Positions 25,575-34,520 of a stretch of DNA of 40,934 nt are shown here, piece after piece; positions within the stretch are counted from its first letter, which is position 1, and every line of letters begins with the position of its first letter. This DNA comes from an uncultured Lachnospiraceae bacterium (GTDB lineage Bacteria > Bacillota > Clostridia > Lachnospirales > Lachnospiraceae). The position numbers and the translations under genes were made by a program. The notes under the pieces are model-generated. The model was not told the origin of the DNA. It did not search any database and was given only the letters and a program-made list of their open reading frames with translations. The stretch covers positions 1 to 40,934 of the forward strand of contig CAKRJM010000001.1 of the NCBI GenBank assembly GCA_934351765.1, read 5' to 3'.

Positions 25575-26087
25575 CTACCCCCACTCCACCATGGCCCGCA
25601 GTTCATCAACAACTTTTCCGCTGGTCTTTCCGGTCTCATCGATGGTGACATCGGCATATTTCTCATAAAGTTCTGTCCGCTCATCGTAAAGATCCCGAAG
25701 CGTCATGCCGTCTTTCAGAGCGACCCCGCGGTCCACCAGGTTCCCAAGCCGCTTTTCCAGATCCTCATAGCTGATCTTTAAATAAACCACAGTTCCGATC
25801 TCCTTCAGATGCTCCATGGCAGTCTTTCCGTAGATCACGCTGCCGCCGGGAGCGATGACGGCCCGGTCTGCCTGAATGCCGCGGTTCACCTGTTCTTCAA
25901 TGGCAAGGAAGCCCTCCAGGCCGTCCTGGGCAATGATTTCCTTTAACAGCCGCTTCTCCTGATTCTGGATCAGAATATCGGAATCAATAAACTGATAGCC
26001 GATCCGCTTAGCCAGCAGCACACCGACCGTGCTTTTCCCGGAGGCCGGCATACCGATCATGGTAATATTATTCCAGTTGTGTCTCAT
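25575..26087 (-). CDS. Shikimate-kinase-like small kinase, atypical substrate site
   Basis: A 170-residue P-loop kinase of the shikimate kinase fold. It has Walker A GMPASGKST (residues 12-20), the DSD pair (35-37) and a lid-type Arg (LVDRGV). Shikimate kinases carry FRxxE for substrate binding; here the block reads GFLAIEE, with Leu61 in place of the Arg. The central GGG is PGGS (80-83). It may act on something other than shikimate. It starts 19 bases after the amidohydrolase gene and is the third gene of a minus-strand operon with the pyrophosphatase. The annotation aroK would be automatic but is doubtful. Confidence 0.78.
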   Translation of the reverse strand: MRHNWNNITMIGMPASGKSTVGVLLAKRIGYQFIDSDILIQNQEKRLLKEIIAQDGLEGFLAIEEQVNRGIQADRAVIAPGGSVIYGKTAMEHLKEIGTVVYLKISYEDLEKRLGNLVDRGVALKDGMTLRDLYDERTELYEKYADVTIDETGKTSGKVVDELRAMVEWG

Positions 26088-26106
26088 ATCGTTCTCTCCA
26101 TGCTTT

Positions 26107-27390
26107 TCAGTCCAAAAACTTATCCAGCTCGGCTTCCACCTGTGCCCGCTTCCTGAGCTTCGGCTGGCGGATTAGGTGGCCCCGTGCCATGACCAGATCA
26201 ACGTTTCGCAGAACCCGCAGATCTTCCAGAGGATTTTTCGCTGTCACGATCAGATCCGCACACTTTCCGGGTGCAATGGTTCCTGTCACATCGCCGATCC
26301 CGGCCAGGCGGGCGCTCTGCTCCGTTGCCGTGTGAAGGGCAAAGGCGTTGGACACGCCGACGTATTTATGGAAATAATACAGCTCCCGCCAGAAATCATA
26401 CTGCGTGATCCAGGGACATCCCACATCGTTCCCCAGCACCACCGGAATTCCGTTTTCCAGAGCTGCCTTCGCACAGTCGATGATCCCCTCGAAGACCACG
26501 TTGCCGTTATACTGCTCCACCTCGGACGCATTGGTAACCGACCGGTCAAACAACGCATAGGGAAGAGCCGGAGACAGAGTCGTGCAAAGGAATGCGCCAT
26601 GCTCTTTGAAAAGCCGGATCATATACTCATCCAGCTTTGCTCCATGCTCGATGGAATCCACGCCATTTTCCAGTGCGACCCGGACACCTTCGGGCGATTC
26701 CACATGAGCGGCCACCTGATACCCTGCCTCATGCGCCTTCTCACAGACAGCCCTTACCATGTCCGGTGTCATTTTCAGCTCCCCGGGCACACCCTTTTCC
26801 CTGGCATCCAGCACGCCGCCGGTGATCATCAGCTTAATGAGATCCACACCCTCTTTTTCCGACTGAGCCAGATGAGCGAGGGCTTCCCCGTTATTATGTG
26901 CTGCCACAGCAACCGAACCTGCCATGTGCCCGCCGGGAACGGAAATTCCACGGTTTGCCGCAAGGATCCTGGGGCCGTCCTTTGTTCCCGCCGCGATTTC
27001 ATCCCGAAGCCTGGTATCAAAATCCCCCAGGCCTCCTACCGTCCGTATCGTCGTGACTCCGCTTAGCATCTCCTGCTTTGCAAATCCGCAGACCATCTTA
27101 TACGCAACTGCCCTGGTAAGGCCCGAGCTCATGATCTTCTTCACCAGCTTCTCATTGTCCCTCTGCTTTTTCTGGGGCTTTCCGCTGCCTGCCAGATGAA
27201 CATGCATGTTGATCAGCCCCGGCATAAGATAGCTGCCCTTTAAATCAATCGTTTCATACCCGGCCGAAATCTCCTGCTCCGGAACCAGTGCCCGGATCTT
27301 CTCGCCGTCCACCAGAACGCAGAGTCCCTCCTGCACACTCATGTCCCTTGTTCCGTCTAAAATTTTTCCGTTCGTCAGTGCGTACTTCAT
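26107..27390 (-). CDS. Metal-dependent amidohydrolase
   Basis: A 427-residue amidohydrolase-superfamily enzyme, cytoplasmic. Metal-binding positions are visible: HVH at 63-65, Lys186 (DLIKLMITGG, likely the carboxylated bridging lysine), His229 (AAHVES), His249 (SIEHGAK) and Asp322 (GNDVG). The N- and C-terminal strands form the usual beta-sandwich (MPGLINMHVH; GTIAPGKCADLIVTAKNPLEDL). This arrangement resembles the Xaa-Pro dipeptidase/imidazolonepropionase-like group, so an N-acyl amino acid or dipeptide is a plausible substrate, but this is inference. GGGAGG precedes the ATG. Confidence 0.88.
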   Translation of the reverse strand: MKYALTNGKILDGTRDMSVQEGLCVLVDGEKIRALVPEQEISAGYETIDLKGSYLMPGLINMHVHLAGSGKPQKKQRDNEKLVKKIMSSGLTRAVAYKMVCGFAKQEMLSGVTTIRTVGGLGDFDTRLRDEIAAGTKDGPRILAANRGISVPGGHMAGSVAVAAHNNGEALAHLAQSEKEGVDLIKLMITGGVLDAREKGVPGELKMTPDMVRAVCEKAHEAGYQVAAHVESPEGVRVALENGVDSIEHGAKLDEYMIRLFKEHGAFLCTTLSPALPYALFDRSVTNASEVEQYNGNVVFEGIIDCAKAALENGIPVVLGNDVGCPWITQYDFWRELYYFHKYVGVSNAFALHTATEQSARLAGIGDVTGTIAPGKCADLIVTAKNPLEDLRVLRNVDLVMARGHLIRQPKLRKRAQVEAELDKFLD

Positions 27391-27405
27391 CGTAAAACAC
27401 CTCCC

Positions 27406-29058
27406 CTATGCCTGTAGCACCATCATCAGTGCCGGTACAAACTGCTTCTTTCTGGACACCACGCCCTCCAGAACCACCGACTGATTTTGAGGATGACAGC
27501 CGGGGAAGGCCTGCTCAAGAAGCTGCTCACCGCTCTGGCTGTCACACAGCACCTCGGAGGACTCATCCAGAATACTGGTAAGCAGGAAAAACAGCATATC
27601 CACGTTATGCTTGCTCTTCATCTTTTCCAGGAACGGAACCATCCGCTTCTTTAATTCCTCCAGCTCCTCTTCATCCATGGAACTGATCTGGGCAATTCCG
27701 ACGGTGGTGCCATCCATATCAAATACCTTATAATCCTGATAAAAAATTTCTTTCTCTGTTTTCTGCTTCAGATCGCTTCCCGCCGCAAACATCTCTCTGG
27801 CAAGCTGCTTGGTATCAATACCGGCAATCTTTGCCAGTGCCTCCGCCGCTGCCTTGTCCACCGGTGTACAGGTGGGCGACCGGTACAGAAGCGTATCGGA
27901 AATGATAGCACTGCACAGAAGTCCCGCCACCTCCGGACAGATTTCTGCCTTGTTTTCGATATACATCTGATAAATGATGGTCGCTGTACAGCCAAGGGGC
28001 TGATTCCGGAAAAACACCGGCGAAACCGTCTCCAGACTTCCGAGGCGGTGATGATCGATGATCTCCAGAATTTCTGCGTTCTCAATACCCTCAACAGCCT
28101 GAGCACGCTCATTATGATCCACCAGGATCACCTGCTTGCGCTTCATGCCTAACAGATTCCGGCGGGAGATCATGCCCTTGTAACGGCCGTCCTTGTCCAG
28201 GATCGGGAAATCACGGAACCGTTTGCTTGCCATGATGTCCTTAATGTCATCGGTATAATCCTCAATATCGAAGCTGACGATCTTATCTGTTTTCATAAAA
28301 TAGCCAATGGGCATACTCTGATTGATAAGACGGGACGCCGTAAACGTATCAAACGGCGTCGAGATCACCGTACATCCATGCTCCTCCGCCAGCTTCTTGA
28401 TGGTCATGGAGACCGGTGCACCGTCGCAGACCACAATACAGTCCGCATTCATCTCAATGGCACAAAGCTGGGATTCGTAACGGTTTCCGAGGATTACCAG
28501 ATCATGCTCTTCGATATAGGACTCCATCAGATCGGGATTTGCCGCTGCCACCAGCACCTTTCCCTGATCAAAATAACGGTTTTTATCCCCGACAACCACA
28601 ATTCCCTCCAGAGTCTCCCTGATATTTTCATACTGGGTACGTGCTGCGGAAAGAATCGCACTGTCATATACATTCATATAAGAGTTGGCAATATCACCGA
28701 TGGTAATTACCCCCTCCAGACGGCTGTCCCTGGTGATCGGAAGCGTCACAACGCCAAGATCCTTCATCAGGCTCCATGCCTTTTTTAAGGAAATATTGGA
28801 TTTTACGCCCTTTGTTTTCCGGAACTCCACATCCTTTACCTGCGTCCGGACATTTTCCTTAAACTCCGGAACCGGAACCTGAAACCGCTCCAGAACATAC
28901 TGGGTCTCCTGATTGATGATCCCGGCACGGCACGGTACATGCTCCCGTCCGGTCACTGCCTGCTTTAATCTTGCATATGCAATCGCCGAACAGATGGAAT
29001 CCGTATCCGGGTTCCGATGTCCGATCACGATTATCTTTCTTCCTGTTTCTTCTTCCAT
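27406..29058 (-). CDS. ppaC: Manganese-dependent (family II) inorganic pyrophosphatase with CBS and DRTGG domains
   Basis: Hydrolyses pyrophosphate to phosphate. At 550 residues it is the long regulatory form. DHH-domain ligands GHRNPDTDS (H14, D18, D20) lie at the N-terminus. A first CBS region (about 75-130), a DRTGG domain (about 140-240) and a second CBS region (about 250-305) interrupt the catalytic core, which resumes with VDHNE, IDHHRLG and DTLLYRSPTCTPVD and ends with the DHHA2 motif SRKKQFVPAL. CBS/DRTGG pyrophosphatases of Clostridia are controlled by adenine nucleotides and diadenosine polyphosphates. It is the first gene of an operon with the amidohydrolase, 15 bases downstream. 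Confidence 0.94.
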   Translation of the reverse strand: MEEETGRKIIVIGHRNPDTDSICSAIAYARLKQAVTGREHVPCRAGIINQETQYVLERFQVPVPEFKENVRTQVKDVEFRKTKGVKSNISLKKAWSLMKDLGVVTLPITRDSRLEGVITIGDIANSYMNVYDSAILSAARTQYENIRETLEGIVVVGDKNRYFDQGKVLVAAANPDLMESYIEEHDLVILGNRYESQLCAIEMNADCIVVCDGAPVSMTIKKLAEEHGCTVISTPFDTFTASRLINQSMPIGYFMKTDKIVSFDIEDYTDDIKDIMASKRFRDFPILDKDGRYKGMISRRNLLGMKRKQVILVDHNERAQAVEGIENAEILEIIDHHRLGSLETVSPVFFRNQPLGCTATIIYQMYIENKAEICPEVAGLLCSAIISDTLLYRSPTCTPVDKAAAEALAKIAGIDTKQLAREMFAAGSDLKQKTEKEIFYQDYKVFDMDGTTVGIAQISSMDEEELEELKKRMVPFLEKMKSKHNVDMLFFLLTSILDESSEVLCDSQSGEQLLEQAFPGCHPQNQSVVLEGVVSRKKQFVPALMMVLQA

Positions 29059-29422
29059 TTCGAAAATTCCTCCCTCCTGTGCTCCGCAAAACGGCCATTT
29101 CTCTCCTCTGCGGTTAATATTAACGGTTTATTCATGATGTGTTCATATTTTGTTCATATTCTATTGTTATGCTATTTGTACAGATGAGAAACAATTATCT
29201 TCGTTTTTTCGTCAAATTGCATATAGGTTTTTCATAATTACCCCGGAGCTTCTGCTCCGGGGACTCCTCGTTTTTGGGGTTCTTTTTGTTTATTCAGCAT
29301 TTTTACCAAATCGGGCTTTTCTTCCATTTTTCGGTTCATGCTTCTGTCCCGCTTTCCGTTCTTTCCCCATAAAGCCACAGAAGCGGAGGACATCGATGCC
29401 CTCCGCTCTTTTCTTTTGCTGT
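29059..29422. other. Intergenic region with two hairpins
   Basis: No credible gene was found. A perfect 9-bp hairpin, CCCCGGAGC/GCTCCGGGG with loop TTCT, lies at 29241-29262. The stretch 29120-29230 is AT-rich and probably contains the ppaC promoter, which could not be placed with confidence. Confidence 0.5.
29382..29407. terminator. Hairpin after the small membrane-protein gene
   Basis: AGCGGAGG (29382-29389) pairs with CCTCCGCT (29400-29407), 16 bases after the minus-strand stop codon. The T-run is better on the plus strand (CTTTTCTTTT), so its direction is uncertain. Confidence 0.5.
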
Positions 29423-29794
29423 TTAATTTCCACTCTGTGTCTCAGCGGCCTCAGTTGCTGCTTCCGTTTCCGCAGCCTGTGCAGTTTCCTCCGCATTTGC
29501 CTCATCCGCAGAGGTCTCACCGCCCGCTGCATCTGCGCTGGTTTCCGTTTCCAGAATTCCGGCCATATCCTGTACGACCAGAGAGCTTGCCGTATAATCC
29601 GGCTTTGCATTCTGTGCCTTAATATACTGATTCCGGATCGTAATACCGATTCCGGCTCCGATTCCTGCAATCACAAGAACCAGAATCAGAACAGCGATGG
29701 CTTTTCTCATTTTCCGGTCACGCCGCTCTTTTTCTACGATCTCTTTCCGTCTTGCCTTCTGCTCTTTATACTTATCTACTTTCTGCTGACTCAT
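29423..29794 (-). CDS. Small single-pass membrane protein, function unknown
   Basis: A 123-residue protein of a type seen in Lachnospiraceae but not recognised as a characterised family. It has a highly basic N-terminus (VDKYKEQKARRKEIVEKERRD-like), one membrane helix at about residues 32-52 (AVLILVLVIAGIGAGIGITI), then a short ordered segment and a low-complexity acidic tail rich in Ala, Glu and Thr. The basic part should be cytoplasmic. It follows the ABC exporter gene on the same strand by about 70 bases. No function is proposed. Confidence 0.75.
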   Translation of the reverse strand: MSQQKVDKYKEQKARRKEIVEKERRDRKMRKAIAVLILVLVIAGIGAGIGITIRNQYIKAQNAKPDYTASSLVVQDMAGILETETSADAAGGETSADEANAEETAQAAETEAATEAAETQSGN

Positions 29795-29865
29795 GACTGC
29801 CGTGTTCCTTTCTCCTTGCTTCCGGCCAAAACCGGTTCTTCGTTATCATATCATAAAACGCATGA

Positions 29866-31656
29866 TTATTCAAGAACTTCATGCATACCGGTCATGCACC
29901 TTCCATCCGTTTCTCCTGCCGAGAACTGCATCCGGTAAAACCGGGCATAAATCCCGTTTTTCTTCATCAGCTCTGCATGACTGCCCTGCTCGGCAATGCC
30001 GTCATCGGTCAAAACCAGGATCTTTCCGGCATTTCGGATCGTAGAAAGCCGGTGGGCAATTACGAACGTCGTTCTGCCCTTTGCCAGCCGTTCCATGGCC
30101 TCCTGAACCAGCCGCTCGCTCTCATTATCCAGCGCTGAGGTGGCCTCGTCAAAGATCAGCACCGGCGGATTCTTCAAAAACACCCGGGCAAGGGAAAGCC
30201 TTTGCTTCTGACCGCCGGAGAGCTTTACGCCCCGCTGGCCGATGTCTGTATCATATCCGTCCGGCAGCTCCATAATAAACTCATGAGCTCCCGCCATCTT
30301 TGCCGCCTCGATGACAGCCTCTCTGGACGCATTCTTTTTTCCGTAACAGATATTCTCATACACGGTTCCCGCGAACAGATACACATCCTGCTGCACAATG
30401 CCGATCTGCTCCCGCAGGCTCTTTAATGTGATCTTCCGGATATCCCGGCCATCCAGTGTGATCCTTCCGCCGTTCACCTCATAAAACCGTGGGATCAGGC
30501 TGCACAGCGTTGATTTTCCCACACCGGAGGAGCCCACCAGTGCCACATATTCCCCCGGCTTTACCGTCATGTTCAGATGATGGAGTACATCCTCCTTCGA
30601 GGACGCATATCGGAAATCCACATTCTCAAACCGGATTTCCCCGTCCACATGATCGATCTCCACCGCATCAGGCGCATCCTCAATGTCCGGCTCCACCGCC
30701 AAGATCTCGCGAAACCGGCTGTAACCGGACATACCGTTCTGGAACATCTCTGTAAACCGGATCAGCTGCTTCACCGGATCGGTGAAGTTATTGATGAGCA
30801 GAAGAAATGCCACCAGATCCGCTGCCTCCAGGCTTCCCCGCGCCAACAAAAGAGCTCCCACCGAGATCACCAGCACCGTCATCATGGTCGCAAAGGCTCC
30901 AAGTCCGGCGTTGTAGGCTCCCATGTACCGATAACTGTCCTTTTTGCTCTCCAGAAACTTCTGATTGCCCTGATCGAACTTCTCCATCTCACCCTTCTCA
31001 TTACTGAAGGACTTCACCACACGGATCCCCGAAAGGCTGTCCTCGATCTGGGCATTGACATCGGCAATCTTTTCCCGGTTCCGCTTATAGGCCCGCTTCA
31101 TCTTTTTATTGAGCACATAGGCATAGCCCAGCATAAACGGCAGAAGCACCGCAGCCGCCAGCGCCATGGGTACATTGATGAACAGCAGAATGATCAGCGT
31201 GCCCGCCATGCGGATCACCGAGATCATCAGATCCTCCGGACCGTGATGGCACAGCTCACTGATGTCAAACAGATCATTGGTGACCCGGGACATGAGCTGT
31301 CCGACCTTCTGATCATCATAAAAAGCGAAGGAAAGCTTCTGGTAATGGGCAAACAGCTCATGCCGCATATCCCGCTCCATGCGCGCGCCCATGATGTGCC
31401 CGAAATAACCGATATAATAGTTGCAGCCGAACTCCACCGCCACCAGAATGACCATCAGTGCCGCCAGCTTTAAGATCGTAGATACTGCCTGAGCTGTTTC
31501 AAAATGGACCGCTGTTCCCGTAATGTAACGAATGATCAGCGGGATCACCAGCGTGACGCCCGCGCCGATGCAGGCGAACAGCATATCGCTCAGAAACAGT
31601 CCCAGATACGGCTTATAATAGGAGAAAAAGTTTTTCTGCTTTGTTTCTTTTTTCAT
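29866..31656 (-). CDS. ABC transporter, fused permease and ATPase (exporter type)
   Basis: A 596-residue half-transporter. The N-terminal six-helix domain (to about residue 310) contains the exporter coupling-helix region. The C-terminal nucleotide-binding domain has Walker A GSSGVGKST, Q-loop QIGIVQQDVYLF, signature LSGGQKQRLSLARV, Walker B VLIFDEATSALD and the His switch VIAHRLSTI. It resembles MsbA/LmrA/BmrA-like multidrug or lipid exporters and would act as a homodimer. Its substrate is unknown. It starts 43 bases after the glucokinase gene. Confidence 0.94.
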   Translation of the reverse strand: MKKETKQKNFFSYYKPYLGLFLSDMLFACIGAGVTLVIPLIIRYITGTAVHFETAQAVSTILKLAALMVILVAVEFGCNYYIGYFGHIMGARMERDMRHELFAHYQKLSFAFYDDQKVGQLMSRVTNDLFDISELCHHGPEDLMISVIRMAGTLIILLFINVPMALAAAVLLPFMLGYAYVLNKKMKRAYKRNREKIADVNAQIEDSLSGIRVVKSFSNEKGEMEKFDQGNQKFLESKKDSYRYMGAYNAGLGAFATMMTVLVISVGALLLARGSLEAADLVAFLLLINNFTDPVKQLIRFTEMFQNGMSGYSRFREILAVEPDIEDAPDAVEIDHVDGEIRFENVDFRYASSKEDVLHHLNMTVKPGEYVALVGSSGVGKSTLCSLIPRFYEVNGGRITLDGRDIRKITLKSLREQIGIVQQDVYLFAGTVYENICYGKKNASREAVIEAAKMAGAHEFIMELPDGYDTDIGQRGVKLSGGQKQRLSLARVFLKNPPVLIFDEATSALDNESERLVQEAMERLAKGRTTFVIAHRLSTIRNAGKILVLTDDGIAEQGSHAELMKKNGIYARFYRMQFSAGETDGRCMTGMHEVLE

Positions 31657-31699
31657 GGTACTGCCTGTCTTTATGCCTCTCTTTATCGTTTTCTGTCTC

Positions 31700-32656
31700 T
31701 TAATCCTCGATTACCATCTTTGCGGCTCCGTAAATCCCGGCATCATTCCCCAGAGTTGCCAGAGCCAGCTTCGGTTTTTCCTTGATCAACGTGATCAGCG
31801 GATCAAACTGCTCCCGCAGAAGATCAAGAAGATAGGTTCCGGCCTTGGACACACCGCCGCCGATAACGAAGACCTCCGGATCAATGGTCTGGGCAATGTA
31901 AGCCAGAGCCCGCGCCAGATATTTCATGCAGTACGCCGCCACCGACTCTGCCAGGGCATCGCCTGCCTTTGCCGCATCAAACACATCCTTGGCCGTCACA
32001 TTCTCAACATCCCGAAGCACCGACGGCATATCCTGGTTCCGCATGAACCGTCTTGCGATCCGCGCGATTCCTGTCGCCGAAGCGATCTGCTCCAGACAGC
32101 CGTAGTTGTTGCAATTGCACCGTCCCTCTTCATGCGGCCAGTCCCAGTCCATGACCATATGGCCGATCTCTCCGCCCATGCCCTTGCTTCCGGGAACGAT
32201 ATGGCCGTTCAGGATCACGCCGCCGCCGACACCGGTTCCAAGGGTCACGGCAACTACATCCTTATAGCCCTTGCCGCCGCCCTGCCACATCTCGCCCAGG
32301 GCCGCCACGTTGGCATCATTGCTTCCTTTCACCGGGATTCCGCCAAGAAGCTCCGACAGCTCCTTCACCGGATTCCAGTCCTGGATCCGTCCGATATTGA
32401 CAATGATCTCTACATAACCGTCGGGCATGATCGGGCCGGGCACTCCGATACCGGCTCCCGCCAGATCCTCCATGGGAAGCTTTTCCTCCGCCATATGCTT
32501 TTTGATCGCCTCCGCAATATCCGGAGTCACATGGGTTCCTCCGTCCTCAGATCTTGTGGGGATCTCCCACTTCCGGATCAGTGTTCCGTCTGCGGTAAAC
32601 AGTCCCATTTTCGTTGTTGTGCCGCCAAGATCGACACCTGCATAAATCTTACCCAT
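31700..32656 (-). CDS. glcK: ROK family glucokinase
   Basis: Phosphorylates glucose to glucose 6-phosphate. It has 318 residues and starts at the ATG at 32656, which follows AAAGGAG; the open frame upstream is not conserved. Visible motifs: ATP-binding VDLGGTTTKMGLF at the N-terminus, GVPGP, the catalytic NDANVAALGE, VTLGTGVGGG, EIGHM, and the ROK zinc motif CNCNNYGCLE. This is the usual Gram-positive glucokinase. It is followed by the ABC exporter gene on the same strand. Confidence 0.93.
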   Translation of the reverse strand: MGKIYAGVDLGGTTTKMGLFTADGTLIRKWEIPTRSEDGGTHVTPDIAEAIKKHMAEEKLPMEDLAGAGIGVPGPIMPDGYVEIIVNIGRIQDWNPVKELSELLGGIPVKGSNDANVAALGEMWQGGGKGYKDVVAVTLGTGVGGGVILNGHIVPGSKGMGGEIGHMVMDWDWPHEEGRCNCNNYGCLEQIASATGIARIARRFMRNQDMPSVLRDVENVTAKDVFDAAKAGDALAESVAAYCMKYLARALAYIAQTIDPEVFVIGGGVSKAGTYLLDLLREQFDPLITLIKEKPKLALATLGNDAGIYGAAKMVIED

Positions 32657-32831
32657 CTTATTCTCCTTTATCCCACTTAGCATTACTTCATTGCAGTTTA
32701 ACTGTATTATACCGTTTCCCGGAAAGCAGGTCAAGCAGACGCCGATCATCCGAAACGATCCGAACAGCCCTCAGTACATTTCTGCTCCGGATACGCATCA
32801 GCCGTTCGTGAATGCCTTTGTGTTATGATAC

Positions 32832-32873
32832 AAAAACTGCGCCGCCTTCTCTGTTTTTGAGTCTGCGGCGCAG
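32832..32873 (-). terminator. Terminator of metK
   Basis: On the minus strand CTGCGCCGC (32873-32865) pairs perfectly with GCGGCGCAG (32845-32837) and is followed by TTTTT (32836-32832). It lies about 33 bases after the metK stop. Confidence 0.85.
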
Positions 32874-32905
32874 AATTATGCTTTTTTCTATGATCGGAGA
32901 TCTGC

Positions 32906-34093
32906 TTACAGATACTTCTTCAGTGCTTCAGCCTTGTCCAGTCTTTCCCAGGTCAGATCCAGGTCATTACGGCCAAAATGACCATAAGCGGAGGTCTGGC
33001 GGTAAACAGGCTTTCTCAGGTCAAGCATCTTGATGATTCCTGCGGGACGGAGATCAAAATTCTCGCGGATGATCTCTACGAGGCGCTCATCGGAAAGCTT
33101 TCCGGTTCCAAACGTATCAATATTGATCGAAGTCGGCTGTGCAACACCGATGGCATAGGAAAGCTGGATCTCGCATTTGTCTGCCAGTCCGGCTGCTACC
33201 AGGTTCTTTGCCGCATAACGTGCTGCATAAGCTGCGGAACGGTCTACCTTTGTACAGTCCTTTCCGGAGAATGCTCCGCCGCCGTGTCTTGCATATCCAC
33301 CGTAGGTGTCAACAATGATCTTCCGACCGGTCAGGCCGCTGTCGCCATGAGGGCCGCCGATAACGAAACGTCCGGTGGGGTTAATAAAGAACTTGGTCTC
33401 ATCATCCACCAGCTCTGCCGGAAGGATCGGATCCAGAACATACTTACGGATATCTGCATGGATCTGCTCCTGGGTCACATCGGGATCATGCTGGGTAGAA
33501 AGAACGACTGCATCCAGATGGATCGGTTTTCCGTTCTCGTCATACTCTACGGTTACCTGGCTCTTTCCGTCGGGACGGAGATATTTTAAAGTACCGTCTT
33601 TTCTTACCTTGGTAAGCTGACGAACCAGCTTATGGGCAAGCGCGATGGGGTAAGGCATATACTCCGGTGTCTCGTTGGTTGCATAACCGAACATCAGACC
33701 CTGATCGCCGGCACCGATGGCCTCGATCTCTTCTTCGGACATCTTGTTTTCCCTGGCTTCCAGTGCCTTGTTTACGCCCATGGCAATATCGGCAGACTGC
33801 TCATCGATGGCAGTCAGCACTGCGCAGGTGTTTCCGTCAAAACCGTACTCGGACTTGTCATAGCCGATGTCCAGGATCGTATTGCGGACGATCTTCGGAA
33901 TATCCACGTACGCCTTGGTTGTGATTTCTCCCATAACCATAACAAAACCGGTTCCACAGCAGGTCTCGCAGGCCACACGGCTCATGGGGTCCTGCTCCAG
34001 CAGTGCGTCCAGAATGGAATCAGAGATCGCGTCACACAGTTTGTCCGGATGGCCTTCTGTTACGGACTCGGATGTGAATAAAAATTTTTCCAT
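32906..34093 (-). CDS. metK: S-adenosylmethionine synthetase
   Basis: Makes S-adenosylmethionine from methionine and ATP. At 395 residues it is the usual length, with [45 protein letters not shown], the P-loop [19 protein letters not shown] and a conserved C-terminus ([18 protein letters not shown]). AAAGGAG precedes the ATG. It has its own promoter, a SAM-I riboswitch leader and a terminator, so its expression falls when SAM is plentiful. Confidence 0.98.
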   Translation of the reverse strand: MEKFLFTSESVTEGHPDKLCDAISDSILDALLEQDPMSRVACETCCGTGFVMVMGEITTKAYVDIPKIVRNTILDIGYDKSEYGFDGNTCAVLTAIDEQSADIAMGVNKALEARENKMSEEEIEAIGAGDQGLMFGYATNETPEYMPYPIALAHKLVRQLTKVRKDGTLKYLRPDGKSQVTVEYDENGKPIHLDAVVLSTQHDPDVTQEQIHADIRKYVLDPILPAELVDDETKFFINPTGRFVIGGPHGDSGLTGRKIIVDTYGGYARHGGGAFSGKDCTKVDRSAAYAARYAAKNLVAAGLADKCEIQLSYAIGVAQPTSINIDTFGTGKLSDERLVEIIRENFDLRPAGIIKMLDLRKPVYRQTSAYGHFGRNDLDLTWERLDKAEALKKYL

Positions 34094-34150
34094 AGATAAC
34101 TCCTTTGTAAACGTATTTCACAAGCTTCCCTCACAAAAATTCTTATGAAA

Positions 34151-34178
34151 TAAAACGAGCCCGCCATAAGCGGACTCG
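34151..34178 (-). terminator. Riboswitch-controlled terminator in the metK leader
   Basis: On the minus strand CGAGTCCGC pairs with GCGGGCTCG (34178-34156) around TTAT and is followed by TTTTA. It lies just downstream of the SAM aptamer and serves as its expression platform. Confidence 0.85.
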
Positions 34179-34198
34179 ATAAACTCGTATCAAATCCT

Positions 34199-34293
34199 CT
34201 TATTGTTCGATAGTTCGCTCAGGTTGGCACCTTCCACACCGGGGGTTGCCGTGGCTTCACAGGTCCTCTGTACCTCCACCACTCTGAATAAGG
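34199..34293 (-). promoter_or_regulatory. SAM-I (S-box) riboswitch of metK
   Basis: On the minus strand CTTATT (34293-34288) pairs with AATAAG (34204-34199) to form P1. Between them are the invariant blocks CAGAGTGGTGGAGG, GAAGCC, GGCAACC and AAGGTGCCAA in the correct order. Followed by a terminator hairpin and metK, it should switch transcription off when SAM binds. Confidence 0.96.
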
Positions 34294-34329
34294 GAATTGC
34301 GGGACTCTTATTTAGTTGTCGCGCCATAA

Positions 34330-34358
34330 GGATAACGCAGTTTTCCATACCTGTCAAG
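34330..34358 (-). promoter_or_regulatory. Sigma-A promoter of metK
   Basis: On the minus strand TTGACA (34358-34353), 17 bases, TATCCT (34335-34330), placing the start about 30 bases before the riboswitch P1. Confidence 0.75.
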
Positions 34359-34432
34359 GGTATTGGAGCAGTTTACAGAATTTTTTCATTTATTCTTATG
34401 ATCTTCTCAAAAACGGCTGTTTTCAGCAGTTT

Positions 34433-34508
34433 GGATCAGGATCACTCCCAAGGATCAGTAGCACTTCCAGAAATCAGGAGCACTTCCAGGAATCAGGATC
34501 ACTCCCGG
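34433..34508. repeat. Four imperfect tandem repeats of about 19 bp
   Basis: Units start at 34433, 34452, 34472 and 34491. The shared pattern is (GG/AA)ATCAGGA-CACTTCCAGG with few differences; the outer two units have GGATCACTCCC and the inner two AGCACTTCC. They lie between the murA stop and the metK promoter and are not in any gene. Confidence 0.75.
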
Positions 34509-34520
34509 TTCAGAGCTGCT

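Noticed and set aside
25575..26087. Naming the small kinase aroK
   Set aside because: The shikimate-binding arginine and the GGG loop are not conserved, so the symbol would imply an unsupported function.
34433..34508. CRISPR array
   Set aside because: Units are about 19 bp with no unique spacers between them and no cas genes nearby.
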